Assembly (NCBI RefSeq): GCF_007829335.1
Contig: NZ_VIWO01000006.1
Span: 1 to 64,000 of the forward strand
Source: Chitinophaga polysaccharea
GTDB taxonomy: Bacteria > Bacteroidota > Bacteroidia > Chitinophagales > Chitinophagaceae
DNA length: 64,000 bases
Reading direction: 5' to 3'
Position 1 is the first letter of the stretch. The number at the start of each line of letters is the position of its first letter. The notes below the pieces were generated by a model. It ran no database searches. It worked only from the letters and a program-made list of their open reading frames with translations, and was not told the DNA's origin. Shown piece by piece: positions 17,862 through 26,505 of this stretch. The position numbers were made by a program, and so were the translations under genes.

Positions 17862-19364
17862 TTATTTCCAGAAACTATTTTGTGTCAGGGATTTGTTGTT
17901 GGACAGTGCTTCCTGCGACAAAGGCCAGAAAGCTACGCCCCGGTCTACATCTGCCTGTGTGAGTTTGGTAAACCGGGGAATCCGTTTAAAATGCATGAGA
18001 TCATACCAGTACCAGCCTTCTCCCATCAACTCCCTCCGCCTTTCCAACAGGATCGCATCCAGCAGGTCTTCTCCCGCTAAGCCCGCATTTACCGCCTTCA
18101 GCGAGCGATTGCCCCTTATCTGGTTAAGGTCTTTCTGCGCATCTGCTGTCATTCCTAAACGCGCTTTGGCTTCTGCACGCAACAGGTATAACTCTTCGTA
18201 ACGAAAAACAATAATGCAGGAGGAATACATCTTCAATACAGGGTCTTTCACACTGGTATTGATTTGTTTTATTTTATAGAAGATGGGATAGGCATCATCC
18301 AGCTTGGTGAAAAAATAATCAGCACGCTGCTCATGGGGTTCTCCATAAATTTTTAAGATACTGTCGCGGGGAACATAAATCTCCGATTCCTGCTTGGGGA
18401 TATACGGATCTCGCAGGGTCCAGTCTTCCAGCTGACCAGTAGAGGATATTTCCGCATGGTCGAAGTTCATATCTATCTGGAAAATATTAGCCGGAATACG
18501 GCCACGGAATGCACCATCCAAACGGGTCAAATCATTCAGGCTTACAAAACCGTAGCCGGTATTCGACTGATTATTGATCACTGTATTGGCATATTCCAGT
18601 GCCTTGTCATACTGGCCTTTCCAGGTATAAATATGCGCTAACAACGTATAGGCCATCCCTTTAGTAATGGTGATGGAAACATGATGCGACTCTCCCTGCC
18701 CCCGGTAATCACCCTGTTGTTCCGGCGATTTCCCATTGTATTTCCAGGGTAGCCCATCTATACTGCGCAGGGCCTCTGCCGCTGCATAGTCGAGCACTTT
18801 CTGCCAGTTTTCCCGGGTAATACTTTTGGCAGTACCATCACTCGCCACCGTTACCAGTGGCACATCTCCCCAGATCCTCACCATATAGTAATACAGGAAA
18901 GCACGGATATAAATAGCCTGGGCAATATCCAATTGCAGGTCGTTTTTTGAATAGCGATAGTCGGCCATGGTCACCTGGGGTAATTTGGCAATGGTGAGAT
19001 TGCATTGCGCAATGGCTGTATAAAATCTACGCCAGTCGCGCCATTCATCCATGGTGGAAAAGCTGGCGTTCAGGTTACTCTCTACCACCGCCTGCAGGTC
19101 GCCACGCTTGGTTACCTGGAAATCTCCGGCACGTAATTCACCGTATACCCAATGCGCATTTTCATTAGCCATGGCCGCCCGCATCAACGCATAACAGGCA
19201 GATAAACCAGCGCGCGCATCATTTTTGGTCTGCCACATATTCGCTTCTGTCAGCGCCCGGTGCGAGGGCACATCTAACATTTTTTTGCACGACAACATAC
19301 CTACCGCCAGGAACAGGAGCATTCCGGCAACAGCAATATTTTTCATGATCTTGGTTTTAAACAT
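17862..19364 (-). CDS. SusD/RagB-family nutrient-binding lipoprotein (second pair)
   Basis: 500 residues with lipobox VGMLSCKKMLDV and the SusD N-terminal motif HRALTEANMWQTKNDARAGL. The C-terminal SusD block is LERRRELMGEGWYWYDLMHFKR. The start overlaps the SusC stop by one base (TGATG), indicating translational coupling. A second ATG six codons in (19346) gives a tidier signal peptide and may be the real start. It is the partner of the SusC gene encoded immediately before it. Confidence 0.95.
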   Translation of the reverse strand: MFKTKIMKNIAVAGMLLFLAVGMLSCKKMLDVPSHRALTEANMWQTKNDARAGLSACYALMRAAMANENAHWVYGELRAGDFQVTKRGDLQAVVESNLNASFSTMDEWRDWRRFYTAIAQCNLTIAKLPQVTMADYRYSKNDLQLDIAQAIYIRAFLYYYMVRIWGDVPLVTVASDGTAKSITRENWQKVLDYAAAEALRSIDGLPWKYNGKSPEQQGDYRGQGESHHVSITITKGMAYTLLAHIYTWKGQYDKALEYANTVINNQSNTGYGFVSLNDLTRLDGAFRGRIPANIFQIDMNFDHAEISSTGQLEDWTLRDPYIPKQESEIYVPRDSILKIYGEPHEQRADYFFTKLDDAYPIFYKIKQINTSVKDPVLKMYSSCIIVFRYEELYLLRAEAKARLGMTADAQKDLNQIRGNRSLKAVNAGLAGEDLLDAILLERRRELMGEGWYWYDLMHFKRIPRFTKLTQADVDRGVAFWPLSQEALSNNKSLTQNSFWK

Positions 19365-22345
19365 CAGAATTGAAAATTGAAGCCCAGGGTAAACGTACGG
19401 GGAGCGGCCCAGTTATAATAGCCTTCATCATAGCCGAAATAACTCACCGCTTCAGGGTCTCCGCCTTTGTAAGGACTCCACGTCAGCAGGTTATTGCCTG
19501 TAGCATAGATGCGCAGGTGATCTATACCCGACCGTTTCATCCAGGCGGAATGCAGGTTATAAGCCAGGGTAACAGCACGCAGTTTTACAAACGAACCATC
19601 TGCCAGGAATAAGGTCTGATCTGGCTGGTAAGCATAAACGGCACTCCAGGGATTGTAAGCCGGTACCTTACTATAGTCGCCCTCTACCTTCGACCACCAG
19701 CTGATTTCTTTAATGGCCTTGGGATCATCTATCCCTTCCCTGTTGGCAAAATCAAAACGGTTGGCTAATGCCTGGTTAATAATTTTACGGCCAAAGGCGT
19801 AACTCACCAGCGCATTCAACTCCCAGTCGCGATAGTAAAAGGTATTCGTAAAACTACCCATCACCGCAGGCGACAAGCGGCCTTTCATTACCCTGTCTTT
19901 GTCGTTGATATCATAATTGCCGTCCAGGTCTTTCCAGCGGGGATCGCCTTTGCGCAGGGTAACGCCCTGGTAGGTCATCTTCTTACCGGTAGCTGGATTC
20001 ACTGGTACTTCTCCATCGGAGTTGTAAATGCCCTCGTTGATCAACAACCAATAGCGATCGGTGGGCTTGCCCACCAGGAAGCGGCGCTGGCTGATTACCA
20101 GGTCGGTGAGTCCATCGGGCAATGCCAGCAGCTTATTTTGGTTGGTATACGCGCTGATACCGGTTGTCCAGCGGAACTTTTCTCTGCCTACCACATCTGC
20201 TTCGACAGATAATTCATAGCCATAATTACGGATGGTCATCCCGTTTTTCACAATACCGGTATACCCTTCCTCTTCCAGCGTTGGAATTTTCAGTACCAGG
20301 TTACGGTCTGTTTTGGCATATACGTCCAGGGAAGCTCTCACCCGGTTCTGGAACAAACCGATATCAATACCACCATTCAGCTGCTCTACAACCGGCCAGG
20401 AAGTGCCGGGAACAATGTACCCGGTGGTATAGCCAGCGTTGATTACAGGAAATGCATTGTAGGTCGACATATTAGGCACCCCGTTCCAACCCGCGTCTAC
20501 ATTGTATACCGGGCCTCCCCTGTAATATTCATCCATCAGCAAACGGCCCACCCGGCCCCAGCTGCCCCTTAATTGCAGGTTATTCAGCCAGGTAGCGTTT
20601 TTCAGGAAATCCTCCTGGGATATTTTCCAGGAAGCAGATACGGTAGGAGATACCAGCCAGCGATGATCGGTGTCCAGGTAAGAAGTGCCGTCCCTTCTCA
20701 CGTACAGGGATATAAAATATTTACCGTCAAAATTGTAGCCGATGTTACTGTAAAAAGAAGCCAGCCTCGACTGCGTAAAATCTTTGGTATTAAACATCAG
20801 CCGGAAATTTCCAAACCGCCCTTCCTTCTGATCGTCCGATCCGGGTTGGTATATTTTAATATAATCGCTGGAGCCTTTGTATGCACGCCCATAATCATAG
20901 CGCCATTTGTCCCATTGCCCATATTGCCCCAGCGTCACTTCCAGGTGGTGTTTCCCGGAAAAAGTATTTTCATAGCGCAGCGAGTTGTCCAGCACCAGTC
21001 TTTTGTTTAATCCGTCGAAGTTGGACACATAGCTATTTCCTTCTCCCAGCGAGGTAGGTACAAAATAGTCGCGGAAATTCTGTCCGTAGTCGATGGCGAA
21101 GCGTGTATTCCAGGTGAAATGACCGGCAAAGCTATATTTCACATTAGCGATAATACGGGCAGAGTTATTCTTGTTCCGGTTAATCGTATTGTCCAGGGCC
21201 GTGTAATACTGCTGCAGGTAGGCTTTATTAGGCGATAATGGCGAACCGTAGTTGAACAGGTAATCTTCATCGCCGGCCCGGTCCCGGATAAACTCATTGC
21301 GTTTGCGGTTCAGGTTAGCTACGGCTACTTGTGTGGTAAACACCAGGTTTTTCAAGGGCTGAATGTTGATACCAAAGTTCACATCATAGCGCCGGATGCC
21401 CGTTTTGTCGTACACGCCTTGCTGCGATGACTGCCCTATACTAAAGCGGAAGTTAGCCAGGGGCGTACCACCGCTTACCGATGCCTGTATACCATCTGTA
21501 AAGGCATTTCTGAGAAACAGGTCATCCCAGTTGGCAGGGCCAAAATATCTCGCCTGTGAAGAGTCGGCCAGGTAGCGTGGAAAGCTGCGCCACTGTGTTT
21601 CATTCGCATACTTTTGATAAAACGGTAACCTGAAATCACTCTCGTATTTTCCGTTCACCGCATCTACCTGCGGGCGAAGCGACAGCCCTGCATAAGCATT
21701 TACAGATACCTGCATCTGCCCTACCCTAGGTGCTTTGGTAGTAATACTGATAACGCCATTGGCCGCATTGGGACCATACTGCGCACTGGCGCCAAAATCT
21801 TTCAATACCTCTATCCGCTCAATGTCATTTACATCCAGGAACGATAACAAATTGGTTTCCGTCCCCATCCGGTTAAAGTCGAAACGCTGGATATCATAGG
21901 CAAAGGCATGATCCATGATTAAAGGCACGCCATCTACCACATATGCCGGCTGTGCATAAAAGATATCCCGGTTACCCAGCAACAATGAAGACGTCCCCCT
22001 GATAAATACACTGTTCCGCTTACCAGGTTCGGCAGACGGCGTTCGTATATCCACTCCCGTTACCCTTCCTAGCAGCATCTGGTCTATACTCACATAAGGC
22101 AATTTCTTTACTTCACCGATATCCACAGTGGATACGGCGCCATTGACACTTCGTTTCAGAAAAAGTTCGTTGTTAGGCAGGTAGCCAATCGTATCGCGTT
22201 TGGTGCTGGTTACCCTTGAAAGAATAATGGAATCAGCATTGGCAGTACTACTGGAGTCACTGCCAGTATTCCTATACAACGTGCGCTGGGCCTGTATTTC
22301 CAATGTACACAGGCATAAGAAAAACAAAAGGTAAATGTATTTCAT
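19364..22345 (-). CDS. SusC/RagA-family TonB-linked transporter lacking the N-terminal regulatory-like domain
   Basis: 993 residues, first gene of the eight-gene operon. After a signal peptide (LEIQAQ) there are about 50 residues without the usual carboxypeptidase-regulatory-like domain. The plug follows (YVSIDQMLLGRVTGVDI, SVFIRGTSS, IERIEVLKDFGASAQYGPNAANGVISI). The barrel ends FTLGFNFQF. It is shorter than the other SusC (1084 residues) because that N-terminal domain is missing. The signature plug motifs are otherwise intact, so it should be functional. Confidence 0.93.
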   Translation of the reverse strand: MKYIYLLFFLCLCTLEIQAQRTLYRNTGSDSSSTANADSIILSRVTSTKRDTIGYLPNNELFLKRSVNGAVSTVDIGEVKKLPYVSIDQMLLGRVTGVDIRTPSAEPGKRNSVFIRGTSSLLLGNRDIFYAQPAYVVDGVPLIMDHAFAYDIQRFDFNRMGTETNLLSFLDVNDIERIEVLKDFGASAQYGPNAANGVISITTKAPRVGQMQVSVNAYAGLSLRPQVDAVNGKYESDFRLPFYQKYANETQWRSFPRYLADSSQARYFGPANWDDLFLRNAFTDGIQASVSGGTPLANFRFSIGQSSQQGVYDKTGIRRYDVNFGINIQPLKNLVFTTQVAVANLNRKRNEFIRDRAGDEDYLFNYGSPLSPNKAYLQQYYTALDNTINRNKNNSARIIANVKYSFAGHFTWNTRFAIDYGQNFRDYFVPTSLGEGNSYVSNFDGLNKRLVLDNSLRYENTFSGKHHLEVTLGQYGQWDKWRYDYGRAYKGSSDYIKIYQPGSDDQKEGRFGNFRLMFNTKDFTQSRLASFYSNIGYNFDGKYFISLYVRRDGTSYLDTDHRWLVSPTVSASWKISQEDFLKNATWLNNLQLRGSWGRVGRLLMDEYYRGGPVYNVDAGWNGVPNMSTYNAFPVINAGYTTGYIVPGTSWPVVEQLNGGIDIGLFQNRVRASLDVYAKTDRNLVLKIPTLEEEGYTGIVKNGMTIRNYGYELSVEADVVGREKFRWTTGISAYTNQNKLLALPDGLTDLVISQRRFLVGKPTDRYWLLINEGIYNSDGEVPVNPATGKKMTYQGVTLRKGDPRWKDLDGNYDINDKDRVMKGRLSPAVMGSFTNTFYYRDWELNALVSYAFGRKIINQALANRFDFANREGIDDPKAIKEISWWSKVEGDYSKVPAYNPWSAVYAYQPDQTLFLADGSFVKLRAVTLAYNLHSAWMKRSGIDHLRIYATGNNLLTWSPYKGGDPEAVSYFGYDEGYYNWAAPRTFTLGFNFQF

Positions 22346-22924
22346 ACAAGCAATTTTTAGGAATGCGACTTCCAGGGCGCAAAATCATTTTTGCACCAAC
22401 AATAGTTTTCAAATACATAAAAAGGCATAACATGCCCACTCCCCTCGCAGGGAAAGGACTAACACCGCTAAATCAACACGCCAACAGTGACTACAACAGG
22501 ACAATAGCCGTCAGGCCGCATGCAAAATATCGCATACGCGCAACAGGGCAATACTTGTAATCTGTGGAAACACACCGCCAGGATGCTAGGGGCATCGGGC
22601 CACCCGGACAGGTTGCAATGAACAATGACTCATGGGAATTTTTATTTAACGTGAAATTTTAAACAATCTGTCGCTCTGGATTTCAATAATTGCTAATACC
22701 AACACACCGCGGGTAACTGTCGCAAACGTAGGGTCTCTATGTCTATCAGTACTATCAATACTCTTTAAATTTTGGTTGTCACTACAAACGCTACTTTCCA
22801 AATGTAATTAGCTAAATGGATTTTTCATAGCTTTTTTCAAATTATTTTAAAAAAATATTGAAGGTCGCCACACCTACTTTTATAAGGGGCCGTCACGTTG
22901 TTATATCTAAAAACGGGTAACCAG
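22346..22924. other. 579-bp intergenic region upstream of the SusCD operon
   Basis: No open frame here looks like a gene on either strand. Both flanking operons run leftward, so this stretch holds the end of the DoxX transcript and the promoter of the SusC operon. Only small hairpins are visible (TGTGGAAACACA near 22562). On the minus strand a TACATTTG box matching the Bacteroidota -7 consensus lies near 22800, but with no convincing -33 TTTG. No SusR-like or sigma/anti-sigma regulator gene is adjacent to the SusC start. Confidence 0.5.
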
Positions 22925-23350
22925 CTAAGAACGCTCAAGGAAATAGTCGACGCCTATCCTTCCTCCACCAAATACCAGCAGGGTAAATAACATCACCAGG
23001 TAGTACAACGGTATCTCATAGCCGTTATCCCCCGCAGCAAACCCGTTGCTCCAGTGAACAGTAGCAATAGCCACTACCATACTAAACATAAGCGGAAGCG
23101 TAATATAGCGTACAAACAAGCCAAGGGTTAACAACACCACGCCCGCTGCCTCGGTACATCCTACCAGGTAAGCACTGATATAAGGTAAAGGAATATGCAA
23201 TTGTTTAAACCAATCTCCTATACCATGTATATCGCTCCACTTCATCCTGGCCGGCAGGTAAAAACCATAAGCCAATACCAGTCGCATCAATAATAGTGGA
23301 AGATCGCTGATCACCGATAAACGGCGGGCCAGCCGGGCATATGTACGCAT
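22925..23350 (-). CDS. DoxX-family membrane protein of the bufferin operon
   Basis: 141 residues with four hydrophobic segments and the DoxX-like pattern LLLMRLVLAYGFYLPARMKWSD. DoxX-family proteins accompany many DUF692/DUF2063 operons (called HvfD or BufD in those systems). Their role is uncertain, perhaps redox or electron supply in the inner membrane. It begins 3 bp after the DUF2063 gene stop, so it is the last gene of this operon. Confidence 0.85.
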   Translation of the reverse strand: MRTYARLARRLSVISDLPLLLMRLVLAYGFYLPARMKWSDIHGIGDWFKQLHIPLPYISAYLVGCTEAAGVVLLTLGLFVRYITLPLMFSMVVAIATVHWSNGFAAGDNGYEIPLYYLVMLFTLLVFGGGRIGVDYFLERS

Positions 23351-23353
23351 AAA

Positions 23354-24103
23354 TTATGATTGAAATCCCAATACAAAATGTTGCTGTTGCATCTCCTTTA
23401 AAAAAGCCAGCGTATCCGATTCCAGTGTATCCGTATCCGTTATATTCAACTGTGGCGCATAATCCAGTATATCCCTTACCGTTATTCCAATGGCCAGCTG
23501 CTCTGTTAAAAATGCCAGCCAGGGCGATAAATCCGTAAACTGGATGCTGCCCGTTTCCGGATGACGGTATAGCAATGCGAAGTAAATGCCTTTACGGGGC
23601 ATCAACTCCCTGCGCTTGGCCTTCAGGTGAACCGGCCATCTAAACGACAATAGCCGGTGCTCCGGGTTCAATACCAATGGCGTATCCAGCCAGTTGCCTT
23701 TTATACAGTAGGCCGGCGCAGGAATGTCTTCCATGTTATATAGTTCCATTTCTGCCCACTCAAATGCCAGCAGGTCGTTCAGGTAAGGAATATCGTATTG
23801 CTCGTCCCAATTATGCTCTACCGCATAGGTATAAAACTCTAACGGCAATTTCCATAACTGGTACGATTGACAGGCATGATGTGCAAAAAAATCTTTCACC
23901 ATCTTATCCCACTTGCGGGTGGGGATATTATTAAAGGCAATGGGAAAAGCATTTTCCATGGTATCATGGATATTATTAAATACCAGGCGCCGGTAATGTG
24001 CCAACCTATCGGTAGCTACACCGGGCAGCTGTACTTTTTTGCCGGTTCTGCACCAGTCCGAAAAAGTTTGCTGTATATGGTAAGTGTCAGGCAACAAGTT
24101 CAT
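23354..24103 (-). CDS. DUF2063 / HvfC-BufC-type RiPP maturation partner
   Basis: 249 residues. The N-terminal part has the DUF2063 pattern (LAHYRRLVFNNIHDTMENAFPIAFN shortened: a helix-rich region followed by WDKMVKDFFAHHACQSYQLWKLPLEF). Proteins of this family partner with DUF692 enzymes, presenting the precursor peptide for modification in methanobactin-, HvfA- and bufferin-type pathways. It overlaps the DUF692 gene by 17 bp, indicating coupling. No own catalytic centre is seen. Confidence 0.88.
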   Translation of the reverse strand: MNLLPDTYHIQQTFSDWCRTGKKVQLPGVATDRLAHYRRLVFNNIHDTMENAFPIAFNNIPTRKWDKMVKDFFAHHACQSYQLWKLPLEFYTYAVEHNWDEQYDIPYLNDLLAFEWAEMELYNMEDIPAPAYCIKGNWLDTPLVLNPEHRLLSFRWPVHLKAKRRELMPRKGIYFALLYRHPETGSIQFTDLSPWLAFLTEQLAIGITVRDILDYAPQLNITDTDTLESDTLAFLKEMQQQHFVLGFQS

Positions 24104-24914
24104 CTTTCAACTTCCATTGTTTGTGACAAATATTTTTCAATCTTGATATTTCCCCCTGTAATTCAGCCATCTCCGGGATATTAAAATCCCTTTCCAGTAA
24201 TACAGGTACCGGTTGCAGATGCGCCAGGGTCCATTCAAACAAGTCGTACACCGGGTCTATAATAGGTTCGCCATGTGTATCAATAATCAGGTCGGGCGCC
24301 ACCTGTTCGTGCCCTGCCATATGTATATAGGCAACGCTGCCCAACGGCAGTTGCTGAATAAATGCCTTTGCATCGTACTGATGGTTGAAAGCATTTACAT
24401 AAATATTATTTACATCCAGTAATAACTGGCAGCCAGAACGCTTTACCACTTCATTAATAAAATCAATCTCGCTCATTTCTGCAGCTACCGGCGTATAGTA
24501 TGATACGATTTCCATCGCCAGCGGGCGCTGCAGGTAATCCTGTACCTGCTGTATACGCGATACAATATGCTGCACTGCATCCATCCGGAAAGGAATGGGC
24601 AACAGGTCGTACATATGTGCATTGTCGCATTTGGAATAACTCAGGTGCTCTGAATATAACTGTACTTTGTACTCCTGGAGAAATGCTTTTACATACGCGA
24701 GAAACTCCTTATTCAACGCATCGGGACTACCAATCGATAACGAAAGCCCATGACATAATACGGGATATTTTTCTACCACGCGGTGCAATATCTTCTTCCA
24801 ATAGCCGCCTATGTTCATCCAGTTCTCCGGCGCCAATTCAATAAAATCGGGCCTGATATGCTCCCCGCTGATCAGTTCTTCGGCAAACTCCCGCCTGAAA
24901 CCAACACCTACCAT
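24087..24914 (-). CDS. DUF692 multinuclear iron enzyme (HvfB/BufB/MbnB family)
   Basis: About 275 residues from ATG at 24914; a TTG eight codons earlier is less likely because the family begins near GVGFRREF. The TIM-barrel metal-site blocks are present: ELAPENW, HGLSLSIGS, SEHLSY, LLLDVNNIYVN, IHMAGHE, IDTHGEPI and LLERDFNIP. One block reads MEIVSYY where relatives usually show an E-N-x-S type motif, so the Asn appears replaced by Ile. Family members oxidise Cys residues of a precursor peptide into copper-binding thioamide heterocycles. The Cys-rich peptide encoded upstream is the expected substrate. Confidence 0.93.
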   Translation of the reverse strand: MVGVGFRREFAEELISGEHIRPDFIELAPENWMNIGGYWKKILHRVVEKYPVLCHGLSLSIGSPDALNKEFLAYVKAFLQEYKVQLYSEHLSYSKCDNAHMYDLLPIPFRMDAVQHIVSRIQQVQDYLQRPLAMEIVSYYTPVAAEMSEIDFINEVVKRSGCQLLLDVNNIYVNAFNHQYDAKAFIQQLPLGSVAYIHMAGHEQVAPDLIIDTHGEPIIDPVYDLFEWTLAHLQPVPVLLERDFNIPEMAELQGEISRLKNICHKQWKLKDELVA

Positions 24915-24995
24915 GATGATACGATTTAGGGTGTTCAAAAAATGAGGAAAGGCTGATGGTTGCGTATTGCACCAGCCTTTCCTGCTGATAAAAAA

Positions 24996-25346
24996 TTACC
25001 GGCCAGATTTAGTTGGGGCTGGCTTGGCTTTGCCTTTTGCGTCGCCTTTTTTCCCGCCTTTTTTGTTACCGCATTTTCCTTCTCCACATTTGCCTTGTCC
25101 GCATTTGCCGTCTTTTGATTTGCCGGCAGAGGCACTGTCTTTCTTTGCGCCGCAGTTCAGCTCAATAGTGTTAGCAGTAGCACTGGAAGTACCTGTTAAT
25201 GCATTTCTCACAGCTGCGCCAGAACCCAGGTTAGTGTAACTAACAGGTTTCGCAGACACCTGCAGGGAAGCTAAACCCATAATAGCGCCGGCTACCAGTG
25301 AACCGGAAAACAGTACATTTTTGTTGATGGCTTTGTTGTTTTTCAT
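24996..25346 (-). CDS. Secreted Cys-rich RiPP precursor, bufferin/HvfA-like, with three tandem xGKCG motifs
   Basis: 116 residues. A signal peptide spans residues 1-32 (ends LQVSA). Then comes a Ser/Thr/Ala-rich spacer, ELNCGAKK (Cys65), and a tandem DGKCG-QGKCG-EGKCG at residues 79-93 (Cys82, 87, 92, exact five-residue pitch). The tail is very Lys/Gly-rich. EGKCG is the known modification motif of HvfA-type copper-binding RiPPs, where the Cys is oxidised by the DUF692 enzyme. The gene precedes that enzyme by about 80 bp and follows a sigma/anti-sigma pair. Assignment as precursor is inferred from motif, export signal and gene order. Confidence 0.85.
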   Translation of the reverse strand: MKNNKAINKNVLFSGSLVAGAIMGLASLQVSAKPVSYTNLGSGAAVRNALTGTSSATANTIELNCGAKKDSASAGKSKDGKCGQGKCGEGKCGNKKGGKKGDAKGKAKPAPTKSGR

Positions 25347-25421
25347 GATCTTAGAATTTTTAAAAAAACGGAGTGAAAAAAGTATGTATGTAGTTGTTTA
25401 GACGCAGTGATGAAATTTTCC

Positions 25422-25706
25422 TTACAGGTTGTTCTCATTATTTTTTAAATATGCCGCCACCACTGCTTCCCACTGCTGCTTTACCTGCTCATTGGGAGCG
25501 GTAAAAGCAGCCTCCCTGTATTGCTGCAACTGCCGGTGTATAATAGCTATCTGCTTTACATATCTCCTGCAGTACACACATAGCAGTAAATGGAATTTTA
25601 ATCCCAGTCGTTGTATCCAGGTCAGTGGTTCCTGCTGTAAACGTTTCTCTGCCAACATCGTCGCATCTTTACAACAGGGCATCAGGTGATGTAAATGTTT
25701 TCCCAT
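25422..25706 (-). CDS. Small Cys/His protein, probable zinc-type anti-sigma factor
   Basis: 94 residues from ATG at 25706, two bases after the sigma-factor stop; a TTG at 25712 would overlap it. It has MPCCKDATMLAEKRL near the start and HLLLCVYCRRYVKQ in the middle, an HxxxCxxC pattern like ZAS/zf-HC2 anti-sigma factors. There is no transmembrane segment, so it would act in the cytoplasm. The coupling to an ECF sigma gene and the downstream copper-type RiPP genes suggest it senses metal or redox state. That role is inference. Confidence 0.7.
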   Translation of the reverse strand: MGKHLHHLMPCCKDATMLAEKRLQQEPLTWIQRLGLKFHLLLCVYCRRYVKQIAIIHRQLQQYREAAFTAPNEQVKQQWEAVVAAYLKNNENNL

Positions 25707-25708
25707 TG

Positions 25709-26272
25709 TCAATTACTGAACCAATTTTTTTCAAGACATGCCCTTAATTGCAACCGGGCGCGGTGAATGATCACCCAGTAGTTAGACGAAGTAAGCGAAA
25801 GTTCCTTACAGATATCCGCAGATTTTTTTTCATCAAGATATTTATGTTGTATAATCGCCTTGCCTACGCTAGTTAATTTATCCATACAGGTTCTTAATAT
25901 CCGGAAAAAATCGGCCTGTTCCGCTTTGTCATTGATATCGGTAGTCCATGGCCGGGGAGCCATCTCTTTACGCCAATGTCCTTTCTCATTAAAAAAAATC
26001 AACTGTGGGTCAGGGTCTTCAACATCAATTGTTGTCATAACAGCTTTACCCGACGTACGATAGTGATCATTTATTTTATTCTTAAGAATAGCCAGCAGCC
26101 AGGTCTTCTCTGAGCTTTCACCCCGGAATTGGTGCATAGCCTGTAAGCCGCTAAGAAAAGTGTCTTGCACCAGGTCTTGTGCCAGCCCGGTATCTGATAC
26201 CCGGCTACAGGCAAATTTATACAATTCGTCTGCATATAACTTTACCCACACCGTTGGATTACAGGTTGTCAT
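25709..26272 (-). CDS. ECF-type RNA polymerase sigma factor
   Basis: 187 residues from ATG at 26272; the frame extends to a TTG at 26296. Region 2 is visible as LYKFACSRVSDTGLAQDLVQDTFLSGL and the -10 recognition part as KTWLLAILKNKINDHYR. Region 4 is the helix-turn-helix near SADICKELSLTSSNYWVIIHRARLQLR. It is the first gene of the bufferin-type operon and probably drives it. The anti-sigma-like gene follows directly. Confidence 0.9.
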   Translation of the reverse strand: MTTCNPTVWVKLYADELYKFACSRVSDTGLAQDLVQDTFLSGLQAMHQFRGESSEKTWLLAILKNKINDHYRTSGKAVMTTIDVEDPDPQLIFFNEKGHWRKEMAPRPWTTDINDKAEQADFFRILRTCMDKLTSVGKAIIQHKYLDEKKSADICKELSLTSSNYWVIIHRARLQLRACLEKNWFSN

Positions 26273-26505
26273 AACTTGTAGTACTGTTGACTGCAATCTT
26301 TTTGTTGCTTATACCCGTGAGGTATATCGCTAAAAAAAGCTTACGGAAATATACCTGTTTTGGTTTTCTCACGAACCCAAAAAAATGTTAAAGGCGGATA
26401 ACCGGCACCAAAGGAATGGTAAATGGCAATAGGGGGCCTACTACTATTCGGCGTTTTATAGTAATTTTGACAGGTACCCAATGAAATATGAATTAAACTC
26501 GGCCC

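Noticed and set aside
22562..22600. Possible terminator hairpins between DoxX and SusC
   Set aside because: Stems are only four or five base pairs and have no T run on the minus strand. They were not strong enough to call.
24935..25135. 66-aa Lys/Ala-rich ORF overlapping the Cys-rich peptide gene
   Set aside because: It is the other frame of the peptide's Lys/Gly-rich tail. The signal peptide and GKCG repeats are only in the 116-aa frame.
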